From assembly GCF_028453695.1 (NCBI RefSeq), contig NC_135775.1, positions 18,510,545 to 18,574,544 of the forward strand: 64,000 bases of DNA, given 5' to 3'. The stretch is from Augochlora pura (taxonomy: Eukaryota > Arthropoda > Insecta > Hymenoptera > Halictidae). Both the position numbers and the translations under genes were made by a program. Shown one piece after another: positions 22,502 to 35,295 of this stretch (positions are counted from its first letter, which is position 1; the number at the start of each line of letters is the position of its first letter). The notes beneath the pieces are model-generated. The model saw only the letters and a program-made list of their open reading frames with translations, did no database searches and was not told the origin of the DNA.

Positions 22502-25188
22502 TTATCGACACAGTTGTTCAATTACCGATTCGAAATACCATCTCCTCGCATTACGATAATTAATAATAACTGTTTTCATGGGCGAACGTTGCATATGATC
22601 GCAGCCGTGAATGTTTTCCTTTTCACCATACTCATACTTTGTCATAAGGATAATCGTTCGGGCTTCGTTTCCACTATAGGATGTTTTGGCTTTTAGTGGC
22701 GCGGTGATAAAAAAAAAAAGAAGAAGAAAAAAGGACGTATGAATTTCACGATGAACGTTTTTTTCCCCGCAGGTTCGTGGAAATACCACCTGTAATTTCA
22801 CGTGAAAAGAATTACATACAACGCAGTTAATTTAACGTTGCACTTTATGAAGCCGCGCGTTTATGCTCTATCCCAAGTTTTACGCCGAGATGGAATACTA
22901 AAGTTTCGTTAGGTTAGTCATGCCTTACCGAGGAAAATTCCATTATAAAGTAAACTAGTAATTTTTATCTAAAGCCGACTACTTAACTTCCGGCCACTTG
23001 AAAATGCAACATTTTATACGTCTAACAATACGATCGGATTATTATTTTCGAAACTGCGTCTGCGGCAAATAGAAAGGATAGTAACATGAACGTGTTGGTT
23101 CTCTTTATAATATCGTCTAATAGATATATGTTAAATAAATAACTATGAATAATATAATTCACAATGTTCACATTTTCCATAGATTTTTGTATGTGTTTCG
23201 TGACGAGATATGTCCAGATCATCCTACGTATCATTATGTAAGTATAATATAAATAATAAGTATATAAATAAAAATACAAATTACAATTAATAAAATTCAG
23301 ACTGCGGTTAACAGGTCATTTGAACCCAGCGTATCGTCACTTATTTGATAAATTTTTGGAATTAAAATTAGATAAATTGCTGTTACACTAAGAGTACGAA
23401 AAAGAATAATAGATTTGCAAGATCTATTGTACAAACAGATTCTATTAGAGTCATCGTCAACTGTATAATTGTTAAAACTACAATTATAATTCTATAATTA
23501 ATAAAATGATCCACCGTCCGAGAATTAAAACAAGAATTACAGTTAAAAAGACAGCAGGTCATTAAGCAAAATAAAAATTGCTTCCATTAATTGCCATTGT
23601 TCGATAAAAGAGCCGAAAAGAACGAGCCAAATCCGGCAGCTCGAATAAAATCTGGAAAACTATTCGCGTAATTACGAATTAGCCGTTTCGTGTCTATCGA
23701 TCAAAGAATCGTATCGTCGGCGTGTGCGCGCGCGCGCGCGCTCTCTCTTCTTCCCGGCAATTGGAACTGCCGGGAGGGCCGTTAAAAAGATACAAATGAG
23801 AAGCGGGAGGGGGGAGCGTAATTGGCGGTGTAGCTCTAGAATTTTTCCTGATCGGTTCTCCCCGGCTACCGCGGCGAAGCCGTTCGAGAGAACGATATTT
23901 CAGCGGTATCGAGTGGCCCGTCGGTTCATTCGCAGTTTCCGGTGTAAGCGCGGGTCCGCGAGCTATTCGACTGGTATGGAGATATCGAGCCGTTGCGAAG
24001 GGTGGGATCGAATGCGCGCCGGTGCCGGCCGTGTGCAGTTGACGTAACCTGCTTCGCAGATAAACCTTTGTAACGTTTTAATGGCTCGGCGCTGACATTC
24101 GACGGGAGGGAAAGCGCGGAGGTGCTCCCACGGCTCCTTTTTCTGCGTTTTTGCGCCGCCTAACCGTGGACAGCGGTTCGCCGGGTGCGAAATTAAATTT
24201 CTAAGGTGCCACGTATCGGAAACCATTGTGTACACTTCCAAGTTTCAGAATCTGATGTAATAAATATTTTAAGTAATTATATCTGTGTGGCTGCGAGGAA
24301 GAACGCCGCAAGTATTAATAGCGTTTTAAATTGCATAATTTTGTTGAATCTGCAGAATTTATTTTCAATATTTTCTTTCTAATAAATACTGTTCATATAA
24401 TGCGATAACTTAAATTGTCTGGAATTATAACATGTAAGATATGATCTAGTAAAATAATCTTTCCAATAAGAGTTCATTAATATTTCTTTCTTTTACAAAT
24501 TTAATGCATAGAATTTCAGATAAAAAATGCTTGTTCTAGATAATTAAAGTCATTTCTATTCTATTCAATATTAATAAATAAGATGTTCACAAACTTATAT
24601 CACGTGTTACAGAGATCAAGTAGATAAACTCATCCTTTGTATAATAGTCATCGCTCATATAACCTTCTATAATGCTTTATTGAAAAGATATAAGCGTTCA
24701 AAATTGATATAAGCGGTCGTTCTCACAGTGGGAGGATTTTTCGTACATTTCTTATAATTGCTACAATAAATCATAAATAAAGTATCTTCAATAAAGTATT
24801 TTCGAAAATAAATTTATACGAACTTTTCTCTTCTATTTAACATCAGTAACACAGTATATATTTAATCCCACCGTTTCTGGACGATCTGTGTATTTTTGGT
24901 TTTATAATATTCTAGCTAGTGCAGAGGCGAATTAAATGACCCATATTATGATCTCAGTTCTGTGTCAACGCTAAAATAATTTCGGACACTCGCGGATCGC
25001 GAGTAAAACCGGATTGTCGCGGTAATAAGGTCGGACCGGTTCGCTTACGCTTCTCTCCCACCTGTGCGCGTTTCGGTTTCAATTTTTTCGGGTTTGTCCG
25101 TATCCCTTTTTTCTTCTGTTTTCAATTATGCGAATGGACGGGCTCCGGAACGGCCCCGGCCCATTTCTGCGATCATCGGCGACCATGC
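22502..25188. other. Non-coding stretch with CpG-rich blocks at 23700-24210 and from 24980
   Basis: A (GC)n run (about 23724-23741) opens the first block, whose open frames (107 and 92 codons, opposite strands) lack domains. From 24240 to 24960 the DNA is AT-rich. A motif GGTTAACAGGTCATTTGAACCC near 23307-23328 may be an eroded transposon end. No gene is recognised. Confidence 0.45.
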
Positions 25189-25210
25189 CTGCTGCTGCTG
25201 CTGCTGCTGC
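25189..25210. repeat. (CTG)7 microsatellite in a CpG-rich island
   Basis: Seven CTG/GCT triplets lie within the GC-rich block 24980-25620. Short frames read it as poly-Cys or poly-Ala, with no other protein features. Confidence 0.9.
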
Positions 25211-26100
25211 CGGACGCGCTCGCCGTGCGCGCTTGCCGGCCTGAATGCGGACCTTTACCACTAACAGCGCTCCCGGTGACTGCAGTTTTGCGCGTCGGCT
25301 GCACTCCGTAGATGATCACCGATAGTAGCCGCGTTCGTTAGCACGCTCGCTACTTGCCGGCTCGCACTCGTTTTTCTCCCCTTTTTCACACAAATAATAG
25401 CATCGCAGTGGTTAATGCGTTTCTCGGGGGGTGCCGGCCGGCGGATCCCCTTTGCCCGCGATGCAACTTGGTCAGCTCGTTGCAGTTTCGCTGGCTCTGC
25501 TGCTGGTCGCTCTTCTCTCTTCTCTTTTTTTTCTTTTTTTTTTTTTGTTGCCACCGGATTCCCGTCGAACGGAGGAGCGCGAATTCGAAATTCATGGGGG
25601 AACGATGAATGGAGAGACTCGAGCCATAATTTCAGTTCAGATGAATGGCCTGCTGTCGGATTTACTAAATCGTAAATCGAGTCCTTGCGTTGCTCATTTT
25701 TATTTCTTTTTTTTTTTACGACGAAAACTTTAATGGCACACGTTATGAAACATGGGTCGATCGCGAATATTTCCTGAAACAATATCATAAACAATACGGT
25801 AGAAAATAGATTATCGCTTCTAAAATACGTTTTATAATATTCTACAGTTGCTGTAAATAATTATATTGAAGCATTTATATAATTTCATTACAGATAAAGT
25901 ATATTATATTAATTCAATGCTGTTATTTTTGCGAGAATAGTGTAAATCATTTACGTGTATTCATGGTATTCGAAAAGTGATAAAATGTAAGAAAACGTTT
26001 ACGCTGACAAAGATTAATGACATTTCGCCCGTACTTTTATTGTAAGAATTCTGTTGGTAACTATAATAAATTGTTCTCCCTTTTAAACTTTCTTAAAAGA
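25211..26100. other. Rest of CpG-rich island, then AT-rich DNA
   Basis: A pyrimidine tract with a long T run is at about 25510-25546 and another T run at about 25700-25718. The 177-codon minus-strand frame 25261-25794 is Lys/Glu-rich where it crosses these tracts and shows no domain. From 25800 the DNA is AT-rich with nothing recognisable. Confidence 0.4.
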
Positions 26101-26470
26101 TCTATTATAATAAAAGTTTCTTGAAGATCAGAACTGTCTATTGTGTATAGTCTGTTAAAATTATTAAATAAAGCAATTAAGTATAGAATAAGAAATTATT
26201 AAGGCGTAAGTATTTACGAATTGATAGTAATCGAATTATTCTCCACTCGATCATAAATAAATAATTTTATTTGAATATTGTGGTATATATAGGTCTATTA
26301 TAATAAAAGTTTTTTAAATATCAGAACTGTCTATTGAGTGTAATCTATTAAAATTATTAAATAAATCTATAAAATATAGGAAAAAGAATTATTAAGATGC
26401 AGGTGTTTAGAAATTGATAGTAATCGAATTATTCTTTACTCGATCATTAACAAATCACTTTATTTTACTA
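26101..26470. repeat. Diverged tandem duplication, 193 bp unit
   Basis: Two head-to-tail copies start at 26101 and 26294. Both contain, in order, TCTATTATAATAAAAGTTT, CAGAACTGTCTATTG, TTAAAATTATTAAATAAA, TTGATAGTAATCGAATTATT and CTCGATCAT. Divergence is moderate. Non-coding. Confidence 0.85.
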
Positions 26471-27065
26471 TTATAATAAATAATCTGTTATTCTGTATAC
26501 AATAGACTTTCCAGCAGCACTATTGAATGTTTCGCATTGTAATTAAACAACTTAAGGTGACATATTTTAATAAGAAAGGAAAGTAACAAAACGTGAATCG
26601 TTGACATATTTTTATACAAAACAATTTTCGTTTCTCCATGTAGTTTGGAAGAAAAAACAAGGCGAAAGGAGAACACTCTATATATCCAACCATCGACATA
26701 CTAACTATGTCAATTTGGTCCTACAACCGGTGAATGCAAGATGGTATCATTTCTCTGTATGTGTGTGTGTGTGCAGCCATGAATATTCCACCGGAGTCCC
26801 GTGTACAGTAAAATATTTCGATGGTTCAATAGCATAATGGCGGCACGCAGTTGAATGTATGCAAATTTTCGTTACAGATTTAGCGGAGAATGAACGGCGC
26901 GCGACTCCCGCAATCATCGTACCCTCATTTTGACGGCTCACTTCATTGAATTCCGCCGGTAACAGGGTTAAAGATGCCGCGGCGCTACATAAACGGGGTC
27001 GAAATATCAGGAAAACGAAAGGGTTTGCCAGGAATGTTTTGAGACGGCGGAGATATAGTAAACGC

Positions 27066-27098
<33 letters not shown>

Positions 27099-30000
27099 TG
27101 GAAGAAGCCGTTCCGGATAGCAGTAATCTAGACGCGTTTTGATTTACGCGAGAAATTTTACCCGCATACTCGTTAAGAGTGCATGCATCCGCAGTTTATT
27201 CGTTAGATACAGCTCTATTTCTGTTGTGCTGTTTCAAGCGCGCGAATCAGAGAAAAATGCGATGGCCGCTGCGAACGAAAATAGGATCGTTAATCAACGC
27301 GTGTTTTTTGGATACCATATATCGCCGTGAGCAAAAAAAAAGAACGCCGCATTTCAATAATCTGTTTCACCGTGATCGATTAGTCTCGTCGAAACAGGTC
27401 TCGCACAACATTCGATTTACACGTCGAACAACGCGCAAACGCAATATCGATGTATTCGTACCACGCTAATTCATCGTATTGCATGACTTCAGATCACCAT
27501 AAGAAAATTAACTGACCCTAGATATGCTAGTCGAACTGCGAATGTTTGCGACAAAAAATTCAATGTTTGTGTTATCTTTAATTTTTTAGAGACAGCTTAG
27601 ATCGACACAATCAACTGTAAAAAATTGTTAATGGAAGTTTTAATAGAAATTTCAAATTATAATAGATTTTTGTTAGAACTTTATGGAGAACTTTTATTCG
27701 AAATATGAATTATAATAAATAGGTTTTTATCGAAATTTATGTTCCAATTATTTAGTACTTTAATACAAATTTAAATAGACATTGTCATTGTCTGAAATAT
27801 CAATAAAAAAAAACAAGAACACTTTTTAATCAACATAGCAGCTATTATTACCTTAAAAAGAAGAATTAATTTCCCTTATTGCATCTATAATTGTAAACGT
27901 TAATTATAATAGTTTATCTAAGAACCACAATTTCACGAAACTAACGAGAATTAATTTTAAAATGAATTTTCTGTAATCGTAATAAGTAATTGAATTAATT
28001 TAATAGTAATTGAATTGAATAATAAGTAATGAAAATTGTATCTTCGGTACTCGTACGTAAATACGTAAATTCTAGTAATTCACGACGATTGAAATCTGCG
28101 AATTATGAAACAATGGATAGGGGAATCCGAAGCTGCGGCATAATTTTTAAGGCAATACGTTAAATGAGCTTGGCCGAGTACTCGTCCTTTTACCTCGATA
28201 CGCGCGTACGTGCGGGTGCAGCGTATTTTGCACGGCTCTTTAGTCATTACTGCGCATTTTGATGCGACAGCCATCCAGTGCAAATTATAGCAAAGGAACA
28301 ATAGGCTAGCCATTTCCATTTCAGTCGGTTGACGAAGCATTAGGTTGCGCGTCCCTGAAACCGTCTGCCGAGAAAGTCGCCGCGTATTTTTGCTTATCAA
28401 ATTACGTTCATTATTATAATTATAGCAAAATACGAATGGAAAACCTATATAGTATCTTGAATATATTAAAATTGCAATTAATCGATGTTATCTGTATTTC
28501 TCGTTGTTTAAGACGGTTCCAGACGGTTGTTTAATTTTTAGAGGAATGAAAGAATAAAGCTGTACAGACAGTACTTGACATGTTCTTTGTAACAATTTTC
28601 TGCAATTTAATTTGTTCATTTGTATTTTTAAAGACAGAAAAAGATCGGTGAATTGAAAGAACAATTTAATTTTAATAGATCTTGCATTATATTGTAATGA
28701 ATTTGAAATACAGTGTCAGCAACATAACATTTATTTATAAGTGTATTATGGTGAAGATCATTTTGTAGTCATTTTCCTGTAAGATTCAGATTATTAAAGA
28801 ATTATTACAAAATCATTACTTGATAAATCACTAAGTGACATAAGAGCACTAAAATATTGTAAGATTTCTAACAAAAGATAACATATTAGTTAAAACCATA
28901 AAATAATTATCTACAATTTATATTTACCAATCTATAAGGAATGAAACAAACTTGTATATTAGTAATTAAACAATTTAGCAATTAAACGTAATTAAAGCAT
29001 TCGACGACGCATTTTAGCGAGTCGTAACGACATCCCCGTATTCACGCGAACGTTCCCAGTCCGTCAACTTAAAAATTTGAATTTCAAACAAACCGCAACG
29101 TTCTATACAGAGAAATCGCATATTTCGAGCGCAACAGAATTTTGGATGGGCATCGATGACGCAGGTCACGTACTGTTTTTCGGTTGAGGCCGTTCGCGTT
29201 CGCGGACGCATTGTACTCGCGTCCGTGGTGAAAGGAGGGATCACGCCGTCCTACCGTCCGCCATTATATCAGTCGGTTTAGCGTCATCGTTATAAACTAC
29301 TTTGACCGTGGAAGAGTGGCGTTACACTTGGCCGTGCACGTATACGCGAACGTGATGTCTTCCGTTCGCCAAAAACACGGCCGACCGACGCGCGCGGAGG
29401 GGGGTTGCGCGGAAATTCGTGAATCACTCGTGCTCAGCCTTGCCTATCCATCAGAATTATAGGCACGTATTACCACTGGCTGAATCTATCTGTCGACGCA
29501 TATTGAAGCGAATATGCATCGACGCATTCGGATCTACATATAGATATATGTATACGGGCCGCACGTATATTTTGCATTCGCTTGATCCCGTTAGACATCG
29601 AATTTCCTTCGGGATTCTTGTTTGATTGTGATCGTACGCGATGTTATTCTTCCAGTTAGCCCGTGCCCTGTCTGTCGGAACCGGGCGCTAAAAAGATTGT
29701 TGATCGACAGCGCTTTCGACGCGCGGAAGCTTTTAAAAGTGCCGGAGAGTACATTTGCGGCTCGGGTATTTAGGACGTCCCAATTTGGGATGCCACGTTC
29801 GACGTCGAAATTTATTTCTATCCTCGAGAAGATTTAATAATCGGACCGTTTAATCTTTCATTTCCTCACGATTTTTTCATCCTAGTGGAACGTGGAGGAA
29901 TATTTCGATACGAATCGTCGAATTCGTGTCAATTTAGATTTCTGTTGAATTACTGCAATATTTATTTAATTTATTATTAATGTTTCAAACCAGACGGTTT

Positions 30001-30103
30001 ATTTAGAAAATACGAGATTGCTACACATACATGCATTGGATGTTACTTGTTATCAGTTTCTAAATTCTTTTAAAATTAAAATCTTTAAGATTAGATCCTT
30101 GAG
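26471..30103. other. 3.6 kb non-coding stretch with GC-richer blocks at 26880-27470 and 29000-29850
   Basis: A (TG)n run (26759-26773) and an (AG)n run (27073-27098) lie in the first part. From 27480 to 28070 and 28390 to 29000 the DNA is AT-rich and featureless. The block 29000-29850 is CpG-rich with open frames up to 76 codons and no domain; it contains a small hairpin (GCATATT / AATATGC near 29500). No gene is recognised. Confidence 0.45.
27073..27098. repeat. (AG)n microsatellite
   Basis: About 13 AG units follow a short GAGAGAAAG lead-in, within a CpG-rich block. Confidence 0.95.
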
Positions 30104-30245
30104 TTAAACTCATTGCACCAGGAGCCATTTTGTCTCTAGATTCAAAATAGATTTTCTGGCCTAGTGTTTTATGTTCATATTACTTAGTGCATTTCATGCA
30201 TATAAAATTGAATACAAGGGTTACATTGTTAACAGTTTCCTTAAA
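30104..30245 (+). mobile_element. TTAA-flanked miniature element, group C, 5' fragment
   Basis: TTAA at 30104-30107 is followed by ACTCATTGCACC, an eroded CCCTTTGCACT. The next ~130 bases follow the group C order seen at 52704 and 60096: GAGCCATTTT, TTTTCTGGC, TAGTGT, then TGCATTTCATGCATATAAAA. Similarity fades after about 30245 and no right end is found. Confidence 0.6.
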
Positions 30246-31539
30246 TATAAAAAAATTCCCCAATTTCAGGAAATTTTTGGAAATTTTCTAATTTTAGGTA
30301 AAATCATTATTTTGATATATAACAATTTCTGGTATGAGAAATGTTGGGTTTTGACCAGGGTCCCGTAAATCGCCTCACATGCATATGCCACCCATAGTCC
30401 AATAATTAATAAAAATAATTGCAACGAATTTCCGTAACGGTTCAATTGTTCAAATTCTTTCATGCCCAAGTGAAATTCTATCGACTTCATAAAAGATGAC
30501 CCGTCGGTGTCGTAAGGTCTCCGAAGTGGAGTCCTTTTTGTTTAGGCACTCGCATATCTTGCGTCCGTCGTGAAACTTTAAACGCATCGATTCCCGAGGA
30601 CCTTGAAGATCTCCATTCGAAAGGCTACAGGCGGACGGCACCATGAAATCTTGACCTGTCACGAAATGGCTCATATACGACTGCATAGGGGCAAAATCGA
30701 TGGCTCTGGGCGATGCTGGACGTTCCCTCTCGAACTACGGAACATATCGCGAAACGTATGTCACCTATTCAACGGCTGACAGCCGACTGGCGCACTCCAA
30801 TTAAGGCTAATGACTTTACGCGCCCGTGCACATCCCCTTACCTTTAATTGTCACCTCTCGACCGGCCTCCAGTTCCCTCTTTTTTTCTCTCTATCTCTCT
30901 CTCTCTCTCCCTCTTCGTTCCTTTCTCTTGATACTTCTCTTTTTTCTCGCCGTAACAATCGCACTCGATGTTTCGTTGCCAAAAGCGCCACGCGGCGAAC
31001 AGAGAGAAGCAAATAGAGAGAGAGCGAGAGAGAGGGAGGGAGAAAGAGAAAGTGAGGATGAGATAGAAACAGATAGAAAAAGAGAATCGTGATAGCGTTT
31101 TAAGATAACATAATCCGACTAAAGTTAATTGATATATTGAACTAAAGGCGGGATTTTTTATATGCGACTGATGTATGCGCCAGACGCTTTTACACTGATA
31201 TTATAATGATAAAATAATATACTATATATGTATATGATGATAAAATAATGCTTTCGTTTTCCTAGAAGCGATTTATAAATGTTACATCTACGTTCGATGT
31301 ACACATCTGACAATCGGTCGCTTTAGAAGCAGTTTGGAAATGCATTATGTTTAATTTCGACGTTCAAGTATAAAAATGTCGAAGGAAATATTGCTATTAA
31401 GAGTTGCGATAAAATTTGCTTCTTGTTTATTCAGCTGAAATGCTGTCTATATCCTGTGCACTGGTACCAACTATATAATCGTCATATAATATAATAATTT
31501 TAATTTAATAAAATTTAATAATTTAACAAAAATTTAATT
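30246..31539. other. Non-coding stretch with CT and GA microsatellites
   Basis: A (CT)n tract runs at about 30884-30914 and a GA-rich tract at about 31010-31085, either side of a CpG-rich patch; the frames of 68 and 88 codons here are Ser/Leu/Arg-Glu low-complexity products of the tracts. Nothing else is recognised. Confidence 0.5.
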
Positions 31540-31846
31540 TTCATTTAATATAATAGAATATAATAGAATAAAATACAATATAATACAATAAAATACAATA
31601 AAATACAATAAAATACAATAAAATACAATAAACTACAATAAAATACAATAAAATACAATACAATACAATACAATACAATACAATACAATACAATACAATA
31701 TAATACAATGAAATGAAATAAAATAAAATACAATGCAACATTACATAATAGAATTTAATACAATACAATATAATGCGATATAATACAATGTAATACAATA
31801 AAATAAAATACAATACAATATTATATAACTTAATATAATATAAGAC
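31540..31846. repeat. AATAC/AATAA pentanucleotide array, about 300 bp
   Basis: A run of AATAC, AATAA and AATAT pentamers (often as the 10-mer AATACAATAA) fills these ~300 bases, with interruptions around 31720-31780. Because no 5-mer unit yields a stop in certain minus-strand frames, they stay open for 62 and 133 codons and read as Ile/Leu/Tyr/Cys repeats. These are not genes. Confidence 0.95.
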
Positions 31847-32876
31847 TACAAATAACCTGTTCCGGGGCGTCACTCTATCATAGCGAACTATAACAAAAGG
31901 GTAAATATTCTTTCGTTTTCTTCCTGTCAAAATTCTCGGCACGATTCCATCATAATCTTCTTCTCTGAACGCCAGCGAAAGTGCGAGTTAGTTTCAATCC
32001 ATTTCAAAAAGTTAATCCAACTTCTCTGCATACGCTGTTTCATCTGATAGACGGTAATATACTGAATAATGCATCGTACGCAAATCATATGCGAAGCATG
32101 CGTCCGGTCGCACGAGTCCGACGCTTACAGAAAATATCATCCGCGTGTAGACGTTGCGTCTAATCGTAAGCGGCGAAAGCGTGCCTGTCCAGCCGTCTCG
32201 GTTCGATGCTTGTAGGAAACGGAAGCAAATTGGTATTCGATTGCGCCGAACTAATATTCGAAATCGATTAGAAATTTCGTGGAATCGATCGCGTATTATC
32301 ACGAGGGTGTTTCCAATTTTGGCGCACTTTGATACTTTGTTTTGGGAGCAAAATTATCAGACTGTTCGAATGATTTTAAATCTTTTCACAGTTTCAATCG
32401 AAAGAATTATTTGAAAGCTGTGTGTAAACTTAAGAAGCTGAGAAACTTTTCCGAGGTCCAATATTGCTTGCATTGTTCGATTTTTATTGAATTAGTTGGT
32501 TAATTATGCTTGCTGCTGTTATTTGCTAGATTTGCGGAATATGAAAAATGCGTCATGTATTTTTATTTATAATTGTATTATTATGCTGTTGCTAATGACT
32601 ACTAATTTTTATGCAAAATGAAAATTACTTGTATCCATTTCGATTATTTAACGATTTTATTAGGTTTGAAAATACTGCAAAAATATTTTTAAATTATTTA
32701 AATGTTTTTACTGTTCCATATACTATCTTATAACTTTCACCAAGGTAATAGAAAACTAGGAGCATGGTAAAATGATTAAATAAATATAAATTAATTCTTT
32801 CATTCCATAATGTCAAAATTGTTAATATCTTTATCGAAAATTCATGATTAGAAAAATTTTAACCCTTTAACCCACT
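31847..32876. other. Non-coding stretch
   Basis: A moderately GC-rich part (about 31850-32300) has open frames up to 96 codons with no domain; the rest is AT-rich. Two extra TTAACCC motifs (32859 and 32867) lie immediately before the next element. Confidence 0.45.
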
Positions 32877-33086
32877 TTAACCCTTTGCAGCGCCATTAAA
32901 ATTGCTCTAACACGTTCCAAAATTATTTGTATAGATATCGCCAAAGCATAGATTTAAATAATTATTGAAAGAGTATTATATGAGTTATATGATTTAGTAT
33001 GAATAGAATAAATTATATAAAATGAAAATACTAGAAGCCAGGAAAATTATTACATAGGTGAAATAGCTTCGAGTGTAAAGGGTTAA
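32877..33086 (-). mobile_element. TTAA-flanked miniature element, group C, complete
   Basis: TTAA at 32877-32880 and 33083-33086 flank a 202 bp body starting CCCTTTGCAGCGCCATTAAA and ending CTTCGAGTGTAAAGGG. It aligns with the reverse complement of the 52704 copy over its length, with a few short deletions. The left flank carries two further TTAACCC motifs within 20 bases (32859, 32867). Confidence 0.8.
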
Positions 33087-34208
33087 TATCGACTAATTTA
33101 ATACTTTCTAAACATAATCCAAGAGCCTTGTTCCCTCCATGTCCTTTACCAAACGCAATCATGATCACAGATTGATTCGAGTAACGATTAATTGATTAAC
33201 AGCTGTGGTTACCATGATTGCTTTTCGTAATCAATTGGAAAAGTAACCGCAAAATAATCGATCGGCCGGCCAGCTCTGCGGCGATTCCAAGGGTATGCAG
33301 CACGGATTTCGAGAAGAACGTAAATAAGAAAGTTTTAATCATGGTTGCGCGAGAGCCGGGAAGGGAATACCGGTTCCCATAAGACTACTCTAGCCATCAA
33401 TAATTTCATTCGCAGTCGTTTCCTTTGATTACGGAATCCGACGCAGCGCACGTTCGTCTGCCGCCGGCCGATGTATACGACACCCAGTGGCATTTCTCCT
33501 CTTCCGCAGCCGGATTGCGCGGTACAATGGCCCATTACATAATGGAATACAGACGTATGGCCGGGCAGTCCATAATGCGGCACACGATGGCCAGAAACTC
33601 GGCATCGCGTGCCTGCGTCCTTGCTGCAGCATCCTTGAGAGGATCGCGGCAGGGCGCACAATGCGCGCACGCATGCGTCCGAAACACCGGACTCTTGAAT
33701 GGGACACGGGGAAACGGGGGGAAAAAAATGGCAACGACGGGTCGCATGAATTCGTTAAATTCGCAGGGGCTCCGGCCGCGATTCGGTCCGACCTTAATCT
33801 ACCAGCGGTGTTAGCAGACGGAATTTTCATTCGCGGGATTCCCGAAAATGACCATAAGCGCGCCCGAGGTTAACCTTCGGATATAATGGCTCCCCGTTTT
33901 TTTTATTCTACCGCACCTGGCTGGAGAAGTCGTTCATTCGAACAAGTAATGCCTCCACGCGCGCAAACAAAGTCCGCGCACAGCTCCGGGTGTTACTTTG
34001 CAATTCGAAACGATTTTGAGTGTATTCGTTGCTTTAAATCTTCGCGGACCGTTCTCGCAACTGTATTAATCGCGATGTTTAGGGCCACTCTGGGTTTTAG
34101 TTAGCAATTTTTCAAATTTTTGAAGATTTTTCTTACAGACACACTAGTCTTTCTGTTATTCTTAATGTAATAGCAATTTATTTCATTCGATTACCGAAGA
34201 TTGTGTAA
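33087..34208. other. GC/CpG-rich block (33240-34080), no gene recognised
   Basis: Six overlapping open frames of 70-133 codons on both strands in different registers are expected of stop-poor GC-rich DNA; none has a recognisable domain or a consistent start. It may hold a regulatory island or short exon, which cannot be decided here. Confidence 0.4.
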
Positions 34209-34462
34209 TTAACTCTTTTGCTACGAAGCGCATTACTGAGTAGTTGACACTGAGGTACGTTTCTTATTCTTTAAATTTTACAATATTTATTATATTTAGT
34301 AATATCACTTTACTTTCTAAAATATAAACGTTTATAATCATAATTTATTTTTTAATAAAAGTATATATATATGGTATAAACGTATATACATATACGCTCT
34401 TCGTACATAAATGGTCATTTTTCGAGGGCGCATATATATGCCCGTCAGAGCGAAAGGGTTAA
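34209..34462. mobile_element. TTAA-flanked miniature element, group E
   Basis: TTAA at 34209-34212 and 34459-34462 flank a 246 bp AT-rich body. The left end is CTCTTTTGCTACGAAGCG; the right end, read inward, is CCCTTTCGCTCTGACGGG, so the terminal inverted repeats are short and imperfect. The interior has a TATATATA run near 34365 and a CATATATATG palindrome near the right end. No reading frame. Confidence 0.6.
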
Positions 34463-35162
34463 GTGAATGATTGAAACACTCTGAGTCAAAAGTAACACAG
34501 CCATCTCTTGCGAGGAATAATAGATTCGTGGAAATTTTAGAAAATTGTGTAAGCAACAATTATGATTATTTCTTTTAGTTCACGTAATGTGTTCAATTTG
34601 CAGTTTATATTTATTTGTGGGAGGAAAAAGTACTTTAAATATTCTAATGTTGTATTTCAGCATGATTCTGTTTAATTCTGTCTCAATTAAACGCGGTTTC
34701 TTTTTCCAATTCGTAAAAAAGCCGTTCCATTTTTCTTATTTCTATCTATTGCGTACGCTCATAAATTAATTTTCCACTATTTAATAAGTCTTAATCATAA
34801 TTAAATTATTACAATTAACTTAACGGCCCAGTCAAAGTTGGTTTTGCATTCCAATCTAGTCCCACAATAGTGAGTCAAAGACAATACAGTCTTACAAGAG
34901 TGACTATAGTCGATTTGACAATTATAGACTTCCTACATTTCAAGTTAATCAGTTCGACTAGACTACGCATAGTTAGTGAAGCAACTATTGCTGTTAGTTC
35001 TACGTCGCAGAGTTAGTTTAGTTATCAGTAAACTCACACACCAGTGGTTACAGCCATCGGTGGACTCCCATTAGAGTGGGGTAGGCCTTCGATGTATAGA
35101 TTGTAGCCAGTGCAATATTCAAAGGTTCCGACTAACCATAATCGACTCCTCAAATAATAGAC
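34463..35162. other. Non-coding stretch
   Basis: Nothing recognisable. The segment from about 34830 to 35160 is less AT-rich than its surroundings and ends at a Tigger-type terminus; its CAAAGTTGGTTTTGCATT (about 34846) recurs imperfectly near 35430. Confidence 0.4.
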
Positions 35163-35164
35163 TA

Positions 35165-35295
35165 CAGCAGCACCTCGATTATTTGAACGTCTGATATCCG
35201 AATTTATTATTATCCGAATACATTTCAGCTGATTCCAATGCTGTCCATATGCAACACTATTTATTGCAAAAATCATTAAGGATTCCATTTAGGAT
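35165..35295 (+). mobile_element. Pogo/Tigger-type fragment, left end
   Basis: TA at 35163-35164 is followed by CAGCAGCACCTCGATTATTT, close to the CAGTGGAAYCTCGATTATYC consensus of the other copies here. The next ~110 bases align with the reverse complement of the fragment ending at 42080 (shared GCAACACTATTTATT). The right boundary is where similarity stops. Confidence 0.55.

Noticed and set aside
23305..23560. GGTTAACAGGTCATTTGAACCC and related motifs at 14223 and 52433 as a further TTAA element group
   Set aside because: The motifs are only loosely alike and paired inverted ends could not be established.
25261..25794. 177-codon minus-strand frame
   Set aside because: It crosses poly-T/poly-A tracts that give Lys/Glu runs; no domain.
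31541..31942. 133-codon minus-strand open frame rich in Ile, Leu, Tyr and Cys
   Set aside because: It is a translation of the AATAC/AATAA simple array, which has no stop codon in that frame.
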